NCBI GenBank assembly: GCA_964545715.1 | Contig: CAZJHX010000108.1 | Coordinates: 1 to 36,353, forward strand | Direction of reading: 5' to 3' | From: CAZJHX01 sp964545715 | Lineage (GTDB): Bacteria; Myxococcota_A; UBA9042; GCA-2863065 | DNA: 36,353 bases | Part shown: positions 23,473-32,423 of the stretch, one piece after another | Numbering within the stretch: the first letter of the stretch is position 1 | Layout: every line of letters begins with the position of its first letter | Position numbers and translations under genes: made by a program | Notes under the pieces: model-generated | The model's input: the letters and a program-made list of their open reading frames with translations, nothing else | What the model was told of the DNA's origin: nothing | Databases searched by the model: none

Positions 23473-26400
23473 GTCGCGCGCCCCTCCTGCTGACTGCGCT
23501 GATTCTGGCCTCGTGCGTCGACCTGCCCGACAAGCGCAGCCCGGAGTCGTTTGCAGCCGTGCCGGATGTGCCTGACGTCGCACCCGACGAGCCGGCCGAC
23601 GTGCCCGACGCGACCACCGACACGGGCGCTGATGTGCCGGAGGACGTCCCGGATGTGCCGGACGAGGGCGAGGACATTCCGGACGAGGGCGAAGACGTCC
23701 CGGACGCCGCCGAGGATGTGCCGGACGAGGGCCCCGACGTGCCCGATGATGGACCCGACGTGCCGGACGAGGGCCCCGAGACAGTTGACCCGATCGGCTG
23801 CGACGAGTGCACGCAGTTTTTGAAAGAGGACTGGAGCGTGGACCACGGCTGGAGCGTGGACGGCGAGACCCCGTTTTTAGGACCGGGACCGCTGACGCTG
23901 CCTGGACCCGAGGGCGGGGAGACCGCAGAGCTGGCCGGAGACCCGTGGGCGGGCAGCTTCCTGGTGAGCGCTATGGTCGACACGACCGGCCTGAACCTCG
24001 GCGATGAGGCGTGGCTGACCGTCGGCGGCGACACACCGGCAGATGCCGGGAAGCCCAACGCGATGACCATCGCGCTGAAAGCCACCGAAGCCGGGATCGA
24101 GCCGACGCTGACCGTGCGCGCAGGCGGCTTTGAGCAAAGCGTGGCGCTCAGCGTGGTCGCCGGGAAGCCCGACGTCTTGACGATCACGATGGAACAGGGT
24201 TGTGATCAGCTGACAGCATCCGTGGGCGAGGAGGGCGGCGCCGTGCCGGCCAAGAAGGTCGAGTTTGCGCCGCAGCAGTACCACTCGCTACGCCTGCGAG
24301 CGACTGGCGGAAGCGCCAAATTCCACGCCTTGACGCTGGACACGTGCCCCAATAACCCCGGTGGTGCAACCGGGGTCTGTACAGCGCCCAAAGTCACCTG
24401 TCCCGCGCTGGGGGAGTGCACACACACCTTCTGTAATCCGTTGAAGAAGGACTGTGGCGAGGTCGCCCCCCTGGATGGGCCGTGCGACGACGGCAACCCG
24501 TGTACGGACGACCACTGCACCGGCGGCGGCTGTCTGGGCGAGCCGATCGAATGCAAGACCAAGTCCCAATGCGTGCTGGCCGAGTGCGATCCCGCAAAAG
24601 GCGGCTGCGTCTACACACCACAGGACGAGCTGTGCCAGCAGCCTGGCGGCGATCCGTGCGTGGTGATCGGCTGCAAGATCGAGGGCGGGTGTGTGCCGAT
24701 CAAGACGAGCGCCGCGCTGCTGGAGGACACGCTGTACGCCTGGTTCACGTTCTCCGATCTGGAGGCTGACAGCGAAGAGGTCACCAGCGAGGACGGCGCG
24801 GTGGACGCGACCGTCTTCAGCGTGGGGCAGCTCGTCGCGGACGGTCATAAGGGCATCGGACTGGCCACCAATGGCAGCCCGATCATGAAGCTGACCGTAC
24901 CGGCGGTCAATCAAGGCCCGTTCGCATGGTCCGCATGGGTGACCACCTCGCCGTTCTCGCCCGGCACGATCTTCAGAAACGGCCTACTCAAGTGCAACGT
25001 GACCGCCGATGGCGTCGAGATGTGGGTCGGCGACGACAAGCTGTCCCTGGCGGCGGCGGACCTCGACCTCGGGTGGCACCACGTCATGTGCATGCTGGGT
25101 GACGACGACTTCATGCGGGTGGTCGTGGACGGCGTCGCGACCGAAGCCCCCCTCGTCGCGTCGGCCGACATCTCCTTCATCGGCACGGAGATGGTCATCG
25201 GCGAGTTCATCGGCGCCATCGACGAGGTGAGCCTGTGGACGGGGTCGCTGCCGATCACAGCCGGCATCCCCGGACTGGGCGACGGCGTGCCGGCGGACGA
25301 CCCATGCAACGATGGACTGGTCTGCACTATCGACGGCTGTGACAGCGACACGCAGCAGTGCACCCACACAACCAAGGTGTGCGACCAGCAGGCCTCTGAG
25401 TGCAACATCTACCAGTGCGACGAGGACACCGGCTTGTGCCTGGAGACGTCGGTGGAGACCAGCGTGCTGATCGACGAGCACTGGAACGGCATCCTGGCCA
25501 ACAGCTGGGATCAGCAAATCGGGACGCCCGTCGTCGTCGCGGAGCTGGGCGCGTACGGCAACGCGCTCAAGCCGAGCGCGGACGAGGATCTCGGACAGGT
25601 GGAGAAAGGGCCCTACACCGCGACGGGCGCAGTAGAGCTGCAATTCGATGCCTACGTCACACCGCACCCCAGCACCTCTCTCAAAGTGTCGCTGGGGACC
25701 GACGACGGGGACTTGTTCACCATCGCGCTGGACGGCGAGACCGGCAACGCGGTCTACGACACGGCAGGCCTGTGGGGCGGCAAGCTGACGCAGTTTGGGC
25801 AGTGGCGCCACTACCGAATCCAGGTCGCCGGCGACAAGGCGCTGTACTACCAGGACAACGTCATCCAGGCGCTGCACACCAAAACCAGCCTGCCGGACGA
25901 GTTCTTGGTGCGGCTCTCGGGCTTCTGCGATTCGCCTGCTTATATCGACAACGTCCTGCTGACGACGGGCGTGCCGTGCACGGACGAAAACAGCTGCACG
26001 GCGCCGGACCTGTGCGAGCTGGGCGACTGCAGCACGCCCAGCTTTGAGTGCGACGATCTCGACCCGTGTACCAACGACTTCTGCGAACAAGCGGGGGGCT
26101 GCAAGTTCACGGACAACGGGCTGTGCGACACCGACCACGACGGCGTCACCGATCCGTCGGACCTGTGCCCGACGGTCTGGACTCCCGACAACAGCTCGAC
26201 GCTGTGCGAGCTGCCGAGCGGCCTGACCTCCAAGCTGGACATCACCCTGACGCAGGACGGCGACGACTCCACGTGGCACCGCACCCGGGAGCCGATCGAG
26301 ATCCCGCTGGCCAACGGCGTGCTGGACGCCGACCTCGTCGTGTATCTGCCGCTGGGTGAGGACACCAACTTCAACGACGTGTCGTCGCACAAGCACCAGG

Positions 26401-28505
26401 TGACGGCAACCGGGGACATGAATGTCGGCAAGGACGCGTTCGGCGATCTCGGCGGCGCGGCGGAGTTCGGCCCCAAGACGTCGATCATGGTGGCCGCCGG
26501 GCAGGACGTGAACGCGGGTCAGGACTACACCGAGGCGACGGTCAGCCTGCGCTTCAAAACGGACAAAGCAGCGACGGGCGTCGAATATCTCTGGTACGAC
26601 CACTCGGCCAAGGGCAAGACCGTGATCGAGCGGCACAGCAGCGGCGCGTACCTTGGCCGGCTGGGCGACAAGTTTGTCGACTGCGGCACGCCGGACACCC
26701 CGGGCTGGCACCACCTGGCGCTTACGTGGAACGGGGCCATCCTGATGTGCTACCTGGACGGCACGGTCATACAGGCCGTGGAGGCGCCGCTGGACTCGCA
26801 GTCGACGGCGCTGGACGGCACCTGGATCGGGTCGGCGCCCGGCGCGGCCGGCACGAACTTCTTTCAAGGCTTCCTGGACGAGGTCCTATATTTCCGGCGG
26901 GCGCTCGGTCCGACGGAGCTCGAGGCATATCGGCGCTCGGAGCTGCCGTACGGTACGACGGTGGTGGAGGGGGCCCAGCCCGACTTTGACGATGTGCGCA
27001 TGTCGGAGCTGTCCAAGGCCTTTGGCGCGACCGGGACGCCGGTGGAGCTCTTCGGCGCGCGCCCTCACTCCGACACCGAGCTGGACGGTGTGCTGGCCTA
27101 CTGGCCACTGGACGGCACGCTGAACGCCTTTGTGACGACGGGCAAGCTCGCAGGTACGGACATTCTAGATGGCGTTGGACGATTCGGCGCGATCGACGGC
27201 GGGTCATACTTCGACGGCACTCAGAGCCACTACTCGACGGGCACGAGCCTGTACCTGGACGAGGGCCAACCGGTCACGGTCGAAGCCTGGGTCCTGTCGG
27301 ACGTAAAGACGGGCATGGGGACCGTCGTCGGCGCCAACATCCCGGGATTCTTCCACCTGCTGCTGGAAGTGGGCGCCGAGCAGGTTTGCTTCAAGCTGGC
27401 CACCAGCCCCCTCAAAAAGGGCGGCATCTGCGTCCCTCAGAAGCTGGGTGGGCGTTGGCGCCATCTGGCCGGCGTGCGCCGGGACGGGAACGTGGAGCTG
27501 TATATCGACGGGGTCTACCAGGACAGCGCCCCCGATGCCTCGGAGATCATCAGCCTGGGACCCAATGAGCTGTTCATCGGCGCCACGAACGAAACGGAGA
27601 CGCCGACAAACTTCTTCAAAGGCCACCTGGCGGAGGTGCTGGTTCACAGCGAGGCCAAGTCCGCGGACTACATCTTCAAGCGGGCCCAGCCCGGCATCCC
27701 GATGGCGCGCTTTCTGGCCAACACGGAGCCGGTGGACGAGGACGGCGATTTTGCGCCGATGGCGTATGCGCTGCGCTGGGGCTCCGCAGACGTCGCGGGT
27801 TCAACGCCGGTCATCAAAGGCAACAAGACCGCGACCTGCGAGGGCCTGCTGTCGCCGTGTCTGGGCACGGTCGCCTGGTGGCGCTTCGACGATCCCAACG
27901 AGAACACCCCGCTGGACAGCGCGACCGGGCGCCTGCACCTGGCGCCCACACCCAACGTGGACAGCCTCTGGATCGCACCCGGCGTGAACAGCCCCGCGCT
28001 GGATATCGGCGGCGGGGGCGGCTTCGAAATCGAGGCGACAGAGCTGCTGCTGCCCACCTATACGGTAGAGGCGATGGCGCAGCCGGGAGACCCGGCCGGC
28101 GAGGGCACGCTCTGCTCGTACTCCACCGATGACTACGGGTCCAACTCCAACTACCGGCTGCGCGTCGGGGACGGCGCCATCAAGGCAAGCTATGAGTGGA
28201 CCATGGCCGGCGCCGCATGCGGGCCGCCACTGTCCTACTCTCTGGCGGGCGACAAATGGTACACGGCGGCGTTCAGCTATACCCCCGGTGCGGCGGTGCT
28301 CAGGGTGGACCACAACATCGCGCAAGAGGTCGACTGTGCGGGCCCGCTGCTGATCGAGGGAGGACGGTTCACGATTGGCATGGACGGGTCCAAGGAGAAC
28401 GATCCGTACACCGGACTGCTGGACGATGTGAGAATCTCACGCCGCGCGCTGGCCCCGGACGAGCAGCTGCACAGCCCGCGCTTGCAGTGGACGCTGGGCG
28501 AGTAA
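23469..28505 (+). CDS. Giant LamG-domain lipoprotein with VPD stalk and Cys-rich repeats
   Basis: 1678 aa. The TTG start (23469) overlaps the previous TGA and is required for the signal peptide ending LASC (Cys16); AGGGAG lies 10 nt upstream. Then come an acidic VPD/DEGP stalk (about 30-105), a jelly-roll domain (23810-24350), CTDC-type Cys repeats (24480-24700), LamG 1 (24715-25260), Cys repeats, a second jelly-roll without the LamG signature (25465-25970), Cys repeats ending in a thrombospondin-3-like DTDHDGVTDPSDLCP, LamG 2 (26315-26960), LamG 3 (27080-27690) and LamG 4 (27850-28480). LamG domains bind glycans or proteins, so this is probably a surface adhesin or polysaccharide-binding protein. 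Its operon link to the kinase suggests coordinated expression. Confidence 0.88.
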   Translation: MSRAPLLLTALILASCVDLPDKRSPESFAAVPDVPDVAPDEPADVPDATTDTGADVPEDVPDVPDEGEDIPDEGEDVPDAAEDVPDEGPDVPDDGPDVPDEGPETVDPIGCDECTQFLKEDWSVDHGWSVDGETPFLGPGPLTLPGPEGGETAELAGDPWAGSFLVSAMVDTTGLNLGDEAWLTVGGDTPADAGKPNAMTIALKATEAGIEPTLTVRAGGFEQSVALSVVAGKPDVLTITMEQGCDQLTASVGEEGGAVPAKKVEFAPQQYHSLRLRATGGSAKFHALTLDTCPNNPGGATGVCTAPKVTCPALGECTHTFCNPLKKDCGEVAPLDGPCDDGNPCTDDHCTGGGCLGEPIECKTKSQCVLAECDPAKGGCVYTPQDELCQQPGGDPCVVIGCKIEGGCVPIKTSAALLEDTLYAWFTFSDLEADSEEVTSEDGAVDATVFSVGQLVADGHKGIGLATNGSPIMKLTVPAVNQGPFAWSAWVTTSPFSPGTIFRNGLLKCNVTADGVEMWVGDDKLSLAAADLDLGWHHVMCMLGDDDFMRVVVDGVATEAPLVASADISFIGTEMVIGEFIGAIDEVSLWTGSLPITAGIPGLGDGVPADDPCNDGLVCTIDGCDSDTQQCTHTTKVCDQQASECNIYQCDEDTGLCLETSVETSVLIDEHWNGILANSWDQQIGTPVVVAELGAYGNALKPSADEDLGQVEKGPYTATGAVELQFDAYVTPHPSTSLKVSLGTDDGDLFTIALDGETGNAVYDTAGLWGGKLTQFGQWRHYRIQVAGDKALYYQDNVIQALHTKTSLPDEFLVRLSGFCDSPAYIDNVLLTTGVPCTDENSCTAPDLCELGDCSTPSFECDDLDPCTNDFCEQAGGCKFTDNGLCDTDHDGVTDPSDLCPTVWTPDNSSTLCELPSGLTSKLDITLTQDGDDSTWHRTREPIEIPLANGVLDADLVVYLPLGEDTNFNDVSSHKHQVTATGDMNVGKDAFGDLGGAAEFGPKTSIMVAAGQDVNAGQDYTEATVSLRFKTDKAATGVEYLWYDHSAKGKTVIERHSSGAYLGRLGDKFVDCGTPDTPGWHHLALTWNGAILMCYLDGTVIQAVEAPLDSQSTALDGTWIGSAPGAAGTNFFQGFLDEVLYFRRALGPTELEAYRRSELPYGTTVVEGAQPDFDDVRMSELSKAFGATGTPVELFGARPHSDTELDGVLAYWPLDGTLNAFVTTGKLAGTDILDGVGRFGAIDGGSYFDGTQSHYSTGTSLYLDEGQPVTVEAWVLSDVKTGMGTVVGANIPGFFHLLLEVGAEQVCFKLATSPLKKGGICVPQKLGGRWRHLAGVRRDGNVELYIDGVYQDSAPDASEIISLGPNELFIGATNETETPTNFFKGHLAEVLVHSEAKSADYIFKRAQPGIPMARFLANTEPVDEDGDFAPMAYALRWGSADVAGSTPVIKGNKTATCEGLLSPCLGTVAWWRFDDPNENTPLDSATGRLHLAPTPNVDSLWIAPGVNSPALDIGGGGGFEIEATELLLPTYTVEAMAQPGDPAGEGTLCSYSTDDYGSNSNYRLRVGDGAIKASYEWTMAGAACGPPLSYSLAGDKWYTAAFSYTPGAAVLRVDHNIAQEVDCAGPLLIEGGRFTIGMDGSKENDPYTGLLDDVRISRRALAPDEQLHSPRLQWTLGE

Positions 28506-28508
28506 CCG

Positions 28509-30512
28509 CTACCGGGCGTTGTCCTCGATGATGAGATCCGCCGCTTTCTCGCTGACCATATAGACCGGCACCACGATGAAGAAGCCGGGAATGCTGGGGA
28601 AGACCGAGGCGTCGACGACGCGCAGGCCGTTGGTGCCGCGTACACGGAAGCGGGTGTCCAGCACGGCGGTGGGGTCCGAGTCGGCGCCGATCTTGGCGGT
28701 GCCGCAGGCGTGATGGCCCCAGGCCTCGTCTTTGACGAACTGGCGGATGTCGTCCCGCGTGCTGACCGCCGGACCGGGAAAGACCTCGCGGAAAGAGCCG
28801 AACAGCATCATGGAGTCGGTCTTGCTGATGATCTTTCGAGCGAGCTCAACACCGTCGACGACCGCCTCCAGGTCCGCGATGTGCTGGCCCTGGTCGGTGT
28901 CGCCCTCGTGGAAGTAGTGGAAGTTGATGTCGGGCGTGTCCAGGGGATCGGTGGACTTCAGCGTCACGCGGCCTGCTTTGTTGCCGGTGTGGGCCTTCAA
29001 CACAGCCCAGGTGAAGTGCTTGGCGTCGGCGACGGCGCGGGCCGAGTAGCCCGGCCAGTAGCCGTTGAAGTAGCCCGGCAGCCCAAAGATGAAGAGGTCC
29101 GGATCCGCGGTCGCAGTGTCCGACTTTTTGACGATGCCGACGACGCCGCCGTTGGACTGATAGGGGCCCTTGAAGCGGCGCCAGTCGACCAGGCACGGGT
29201 CGTCGCCCTCGCCAAAGGTGCAGTCTTTGAGCAGCGCGAACTCGCCGCTGGTCTGGCTGACGACGCCGACCTCGTAGCGGTCCTGGAGGTTCTCGCCGAC
29301 GCCGGGGACGTCGAGCTTGACCTCGATGCCGTGGGACTCCAGCTCAGCGCGCGGCCCAACGCCGGAGAGCTTGAGCAGCTGCGGCGTGTTGAAGGCGCCC
29401 GCGGACAGGATGACCTCGCGCTGGGCGTACACGTTTTGCGCGGGCGGCGGGGGGCCGACCAGGGCGTTGGGATCGGCGCGATAGAGGTGGGCGCCGGGGA
29501 TGTAGGAGACGCCGCTGGCGCGCAGCTTTCCGGAGCTGTCGAGCTGATCGTTGAAGAGCACCTTGGTGACGTAGGAGCGGGTCCGCACGGTGAGCGGGAA
29601 GCCGGCTTTGACCGTCTCCAGAATGTACTCGCGTGTGCCGTTGCGGGCGCCGTCGCGCATGGCCAGCGGGATGCTGAAGAGCCCCTCCATCTGGTCGCGT
29701 CCGGGAGCGGCGCTGTTGAGGTCGCGATTCATCAGGCCCAGCAGCTCTTTGGTGTCCTGGACGATGTCGAACCAGCCGTCGTCGGCGTCGTCGACGAACT
29801 CTTTGGCGGCGGCGATGGCGATGCGGATGAGGCGCGTGTCGCGAATGGCCATCATCGCGTCGGTCAGCTCGGTCTGCAGCCAGCCGTCAAAGCCGTGACC
29901 GGCGGCCTCGTCCGGGTCGGTGTGGTCGACGTAACGGTTGCGCTCCACGCGCTGGAAGTACTGGCGCATGTTGGCGCCGGACCAGCTTGAGTCCCCGGTG
30001 ATCTCGGCGATCTCGTCCCAGTCGCTCTCGTGTGGGTAGACCGTGATCATGGCGTTGTGGGCGCTGCACCCGCCAAGCGCCGCGGCGCGGGGGTACAGGA
30101 TGCCTTTCTGAGAGCCGTCCGACTCGTACACCATCTTGCTGTCGCGCGCGGCCTGGGTCTCGTCGCCGTAATGTTTGACGTAATAGTCCCACTGCATCGC
30201 CGGATCCTCGGTGGACAGCGTGTGCCACGCGGGGACCTGGTAGGTGAGCAGCGCGCCGGTGTCCTGGCCCGCCTCCAGCAGCAGCACCTTGAAGCCGTTG
30301 CGCGCCAGGTTGGCAGCCAGCGGACCACCACCGGTGCCGGCGCCGACCACGATGAAGTCGTAGGCCTCCGCCCCGTCCGGAATGCCCGCCTGATCGGCTT
30401 TTCCGCCGAGCCCGCCGCCTGGCAGACCCGTGGACTCGTCAGTGATCTCGTCCGCGCCGCAAGAAAAGACGAAGACCCCCGCAAGGACCACTAACGATAG
30501 ATGTCGAACCAT
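28509..30512 (-). CDS. Exported GMC-family FAD-dependent oxidoreductase (lipoprotein)
   Basis: 667 aa. Signal ending VFSC (Cys18), a Gly-rich spacer, then the FAD-binding Rossmann motif GAGTGGGPLAANLARNG (Gly57-Gly73) with Glu80 at the ribose-binding strand. The GMC signatures are present: YPRAAALGGCSAHNAM and ILSAGAFNTPQLLKLSGVGP. The C-terminal part has WGHHACGTAKIG and DASVFPSIPGFFIVVPVYMV, which normally carry the catalytic His and the FAD contact. GMC enzymes oxidise alcohols, sugars or sterols. The lipoprotein signal implies an extracytoplasmic enzyme needing FAD outside the cytoplasm. It lies 33 bp downstream of a secreted unknown protein and is convergent with the LamG gene (3 bp between the stop codons). 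Confidence 0.9.
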   Translation of the reverse strand: MVRHLSLVVLAGVFVFSCGADEITDESTGLPGGGLGGKADQAGIPDGAEAYDFIVVGAGTGGGPLAANLARNGFKVLLLEAGQDTGALLTYQVPAWHTLSTEDPAMQWDYYVKHYGDETQAARDSKMVYESDGSQKGILYPRAAALGGCSAHNAMITVYPHESDWDEIAEITGDSSWSGANMRQYFQRVERNRYVDHTDPDEAAGHGFDGWLQTELTDAMMAIRDTRLIRIAIAAAKEFVDDADDGWFDIVQDTKELLGLMNRDLNSAAPGRDQMEGLFSIPLAMRDGARNGTREYILETVKAGFPLTVRTRSYVTKVLFNDQLDSSGKLRASGVSYIPGAHLYRADPNALVGPPPPAQNVYAQREVILSAGAFNTPQLLKLSGVGPRAELESHGIEVKLDVPGVGENLQDRYEVGVVSQTSGEFALLKDCTFGEGDDPCLVDWRRFKGPYQSNGGVVGIVKKSDTATADPDLFIFGLPGYFNGYWPGYSARAVADAKHFTWAVLKAHTGNKAGRVTLKSTDPLDTPDINFHYFHEGDTDQGQHIADLEAVVDGVELARKIISKTDSMMLFGSFREVFPGPAVSTRDDIRQFVKDEAWGHHACGTAKIGADSDPTAVLDTRFRVRGTNGLRVVDASVFPSIPGFFIVVPVYMVSEKAADLIIEDNAR

Positions 30513-30545
30513 GGGCGGACCTTACCATAGGTCCTTTGACCGACC

Positions 30546-31544
30546 TCAGCGCTTTCTCATGCCGCCGCCGCCGATGCCGCCGATGCCCTTTGGCAGCACC
30601 TTTTTGTGCAGGACGCCCAGGCCGAAGCAGACCTCGATGGTCGACTTGCCGCCATCGACCAGCGGCACGGTCCGACACACCCGATCGCCGCGCACAGCCT
30701 CGGTAAGCTGGATGTTGCGCGCCAGCGTGCCGATGACGCCGCCCGTCACCTCGAAGAATGTGCCGGGGCCCGCCTCCCAGACAAAGTCGGGTTGCCCCTT
30801 GAAGACGGTGTCGCCCCCGTAGACCCGCTTTCCGCCGCTGACGAGGCCGAAGATGCTGCCGATGCGACCGCGGCGCCACTTGCGAACCCTGCGTTTGGGG
30901 ACTGGAAAGCGGCCGCTGATGCAAGGCGCGGAGAAGCGGACTTCGACAGAGCGGCCTCGTGCTTTGTGACGCGAGACCAGGAGGTGGCGCGGTTCGACGC
31001 GGCCCAGCCCTTTGAGCGCGATGGACTGAGAGCCCGTGACTTCGTGTCCCGCCGCGGTGAAGGGGGCGGCCTTTGTGGGCATATAGTGACGTCCGAGCAC
31101 TTCCGCGGGCAGCGCGATAACCACGTCGGCGCCGGACATAGACAATCTGGACAGACCGTCCGCGGCCTTATGAACCCGGAGGCCCGGCTCCAGACGCACC
31201 TCGACACCGCGCCCAGCAGTGGCGACATGGGTGCGTGCAACCACGGTGGCGACGTCCGCTTCACGGACCCAGAAGCGCGTCTTGAAGTCGGCCAGCGATG
31301 CCAGCGGCGCAGTGCAATGAGCGCCGCGAGGCCAGCCCGGGGCCCAGCCGATCTCCAGCCGGTCGGCGCTCTTACCCAGCAGGCGCCAACGCGCGACGTC
31401 CTTGGAGGCGACGTCCACGACGACATGTTTGTGGCCGGCCTCAGTGAGGTAGTGGGGAACGTTGTGGGGTACGAGCACAAACCGCTCCGGCTCGGCCTCG
31501 ACGCCGAGAACAGCGAGGGCGATGGCGGCTACGACAGCTGTCAT
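30546..31544 (-). CDS. Secreted protein of unknown function upstream of the GMC oxidoreductase
   Basis: 332 aa. The ATG at 31544 gives a signal peptide MTAVVAAIALAVLGVEA|EPERF. An in-frame open stretch continues upstream, but only as the antisense of the UbiA gene, so the signal peptide decides the start. Recognisable stretches are beta-rich (RFVLVPHNVPHYLTEAG, RFWVREADVATVV, GADVVIALPAEVLGRHY), with a basic region (PKRRVRKWRRGR) and a Gly-rich tail (GIGGIGGGGMRKR). No family is recognised. Co-directional and 33 bp from the GMC gene, it may be its partner. Confidence 0.7.
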   Translation of the reverse strand: MTAVVAAIALAVLGVEAEPERFVLVPHNVPHYLTEAGHKHVVVDVASKDVARWRLLGKSADRLEIGWAPGWPRGAHCTAPLASLADFKTRFWVREADVATVVARTHVATAGRGVEVRLEPGLRVHKAADGLSRLSMSGADVVIALPAEVLGRHYMPTKAAPFTAAGHEVTGSQSIALKGLGRVEPRHLLVSRHKARGRSVEVRFSAPCISGRFPVPKRRVRKWRRGRIGSIFGLVSGGKRVYGGDTVFKGQPDFVWEAGPGTFFEVTGGVIGTLARNIQLTEAVRGDRVCRTVPLVDGGKSTIEVCFGLGVLHKKVLPKGIGGIGGGGMRKR

Positions 31545-31559
31545 GGGAGGATGCTCGTC

Positions 31560-32423
31560 ATGGGCGCCACTATACGGCACGAGCTTCTGACCGCGCTGAA
31601 GATCTCGCGGCCGGGGTTCTACCTCACCACGGTGTGGTTCTTTGTGCTGCCGTTCGGCGGGCGCGACATGTTCGGGTCGTGGGTCTTCTGGCTGGGCTGC
31701 TTCTACGTGTGCTTTCCGCTGGGCTACCTGATGTACGGCTGGAACGACCTGATGGACGTCGAGACCGACCGCAGCAACCCGCGCAAGGACACGTATCTGT
31801 TTGGGGCACGGCTGGAGGAGGGGCAGACGCGGGCGATCGTGGGGCGCATGGTGGCGCTGCAGCTGCCGTTTGTGCCGCTCTTTGTGTGGATCGCAGGGCC
31901 CAAGATGCTGGGCTGGTTTGCCGCGATGTTGGCGGTCAATGCGGTCTACAACGCGCCGGGCTGGGGATGGAAGAACCGAGCGTGGCTGGACCTGCTGAAC
32001 CAGGCCGGCTACCTGCTGGTGTTTGTGCTGGGCTGCTGGCTGACGGACGTACCGCAGCTGCCGGCGGCGACGCTGATCTTCTCGGCGCTGTTTGCGATGC
32101 ACAGCCACCTGTTCGGACAGCTGATGGACGTCGAGGAGGACAAGGCGGCGGGGCGGCGCACGACGGCGGGGGTAATCGGCGTGGTGCGTGGCAAGCTGTT
32201 GTTGGCCACGCTGCTGGCGGTGGAGGTCGCGATCGTCTGGTCGCTGGACCGGATCGTGGCGGGCTTTCTGGCGGGCAGCATGACGCTGTTCTTGCTGGAT
32301 GCGGTGGTCGGATACCGTGGGCGGCAGTACCCGCAGTGGGTGATCGTGCTGTTTTTTGTGGGGTGGAACGTGGTGGCCACGGGCAGCATGTACTGGCTGT
32401 GGCTGAGAGGGACGCTGGTTTGA
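31560..32423 (+). CDS. UbiA-family membrane prenyltransferase
   Basis: 287 aa. ATG 31560 is chosen because GGGAGG (31545-31550) lies 9 nt upstream. ATG 31551 abuts that site, and longer upstream readings are antisense to the divergent gene. The two Asp-rich prenyl-diphosphate/Mg sites are present: WNDLMDVETDR (Asn62-Asp70) and LMDVEEDKAAGRRTT (Asp190-Asp194). Seven to nine hydrophobic segments are visible. The family transfers isoprenoid chains to aromatic or sugar acceptors, and the acceptor cannot be told here. The gene overlaps the glycosyltransferase start (TTGA), suggesting coupled action in lipid or lipid-glycan synthesis. Confidence 0.88.
   Translation: MGATIRHELLTALKISRPGFYLTTVWFFVLPFGGRDMFGSWVFWLGCFYVCFPLGYLMYGWNDLMDVETDRSNPRKDTYLFGARLEEGQTRAIVGRMVALQLPFVPLFVWIAGPKMLGWFAAMLAVNAVYNAPGWGWKNRAWLDLLNQAGYLLVFVLGCWLTDVPQLPAATLIFSALFAMHSHLFGQLMDVEEDKAAGRRTTAGVIGVVRGKLLLATLLAVEVAIVWSLDRIVAGFLAGSMTLFLLDAVVGYRGRQYPQWVIVLFFVGWNVVATGSMYWLWLRGTLV

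Noticed and set aside
30606..31559. Upstream extension of the UbiA reading frame to 30606
   Set aside because: The extension is antisense to a signal-peptide protein and has no membrane segments. A good ribosome-binding site at 31545 marks the real start at 31560.
31634..32419. Upstream extension of the glycosyltransferase frame to 31634
   Set aside because: It overlaps the UbiA gene in another frame and has no domain features. The GT domain with its own N-terminal helix starts at 32420.
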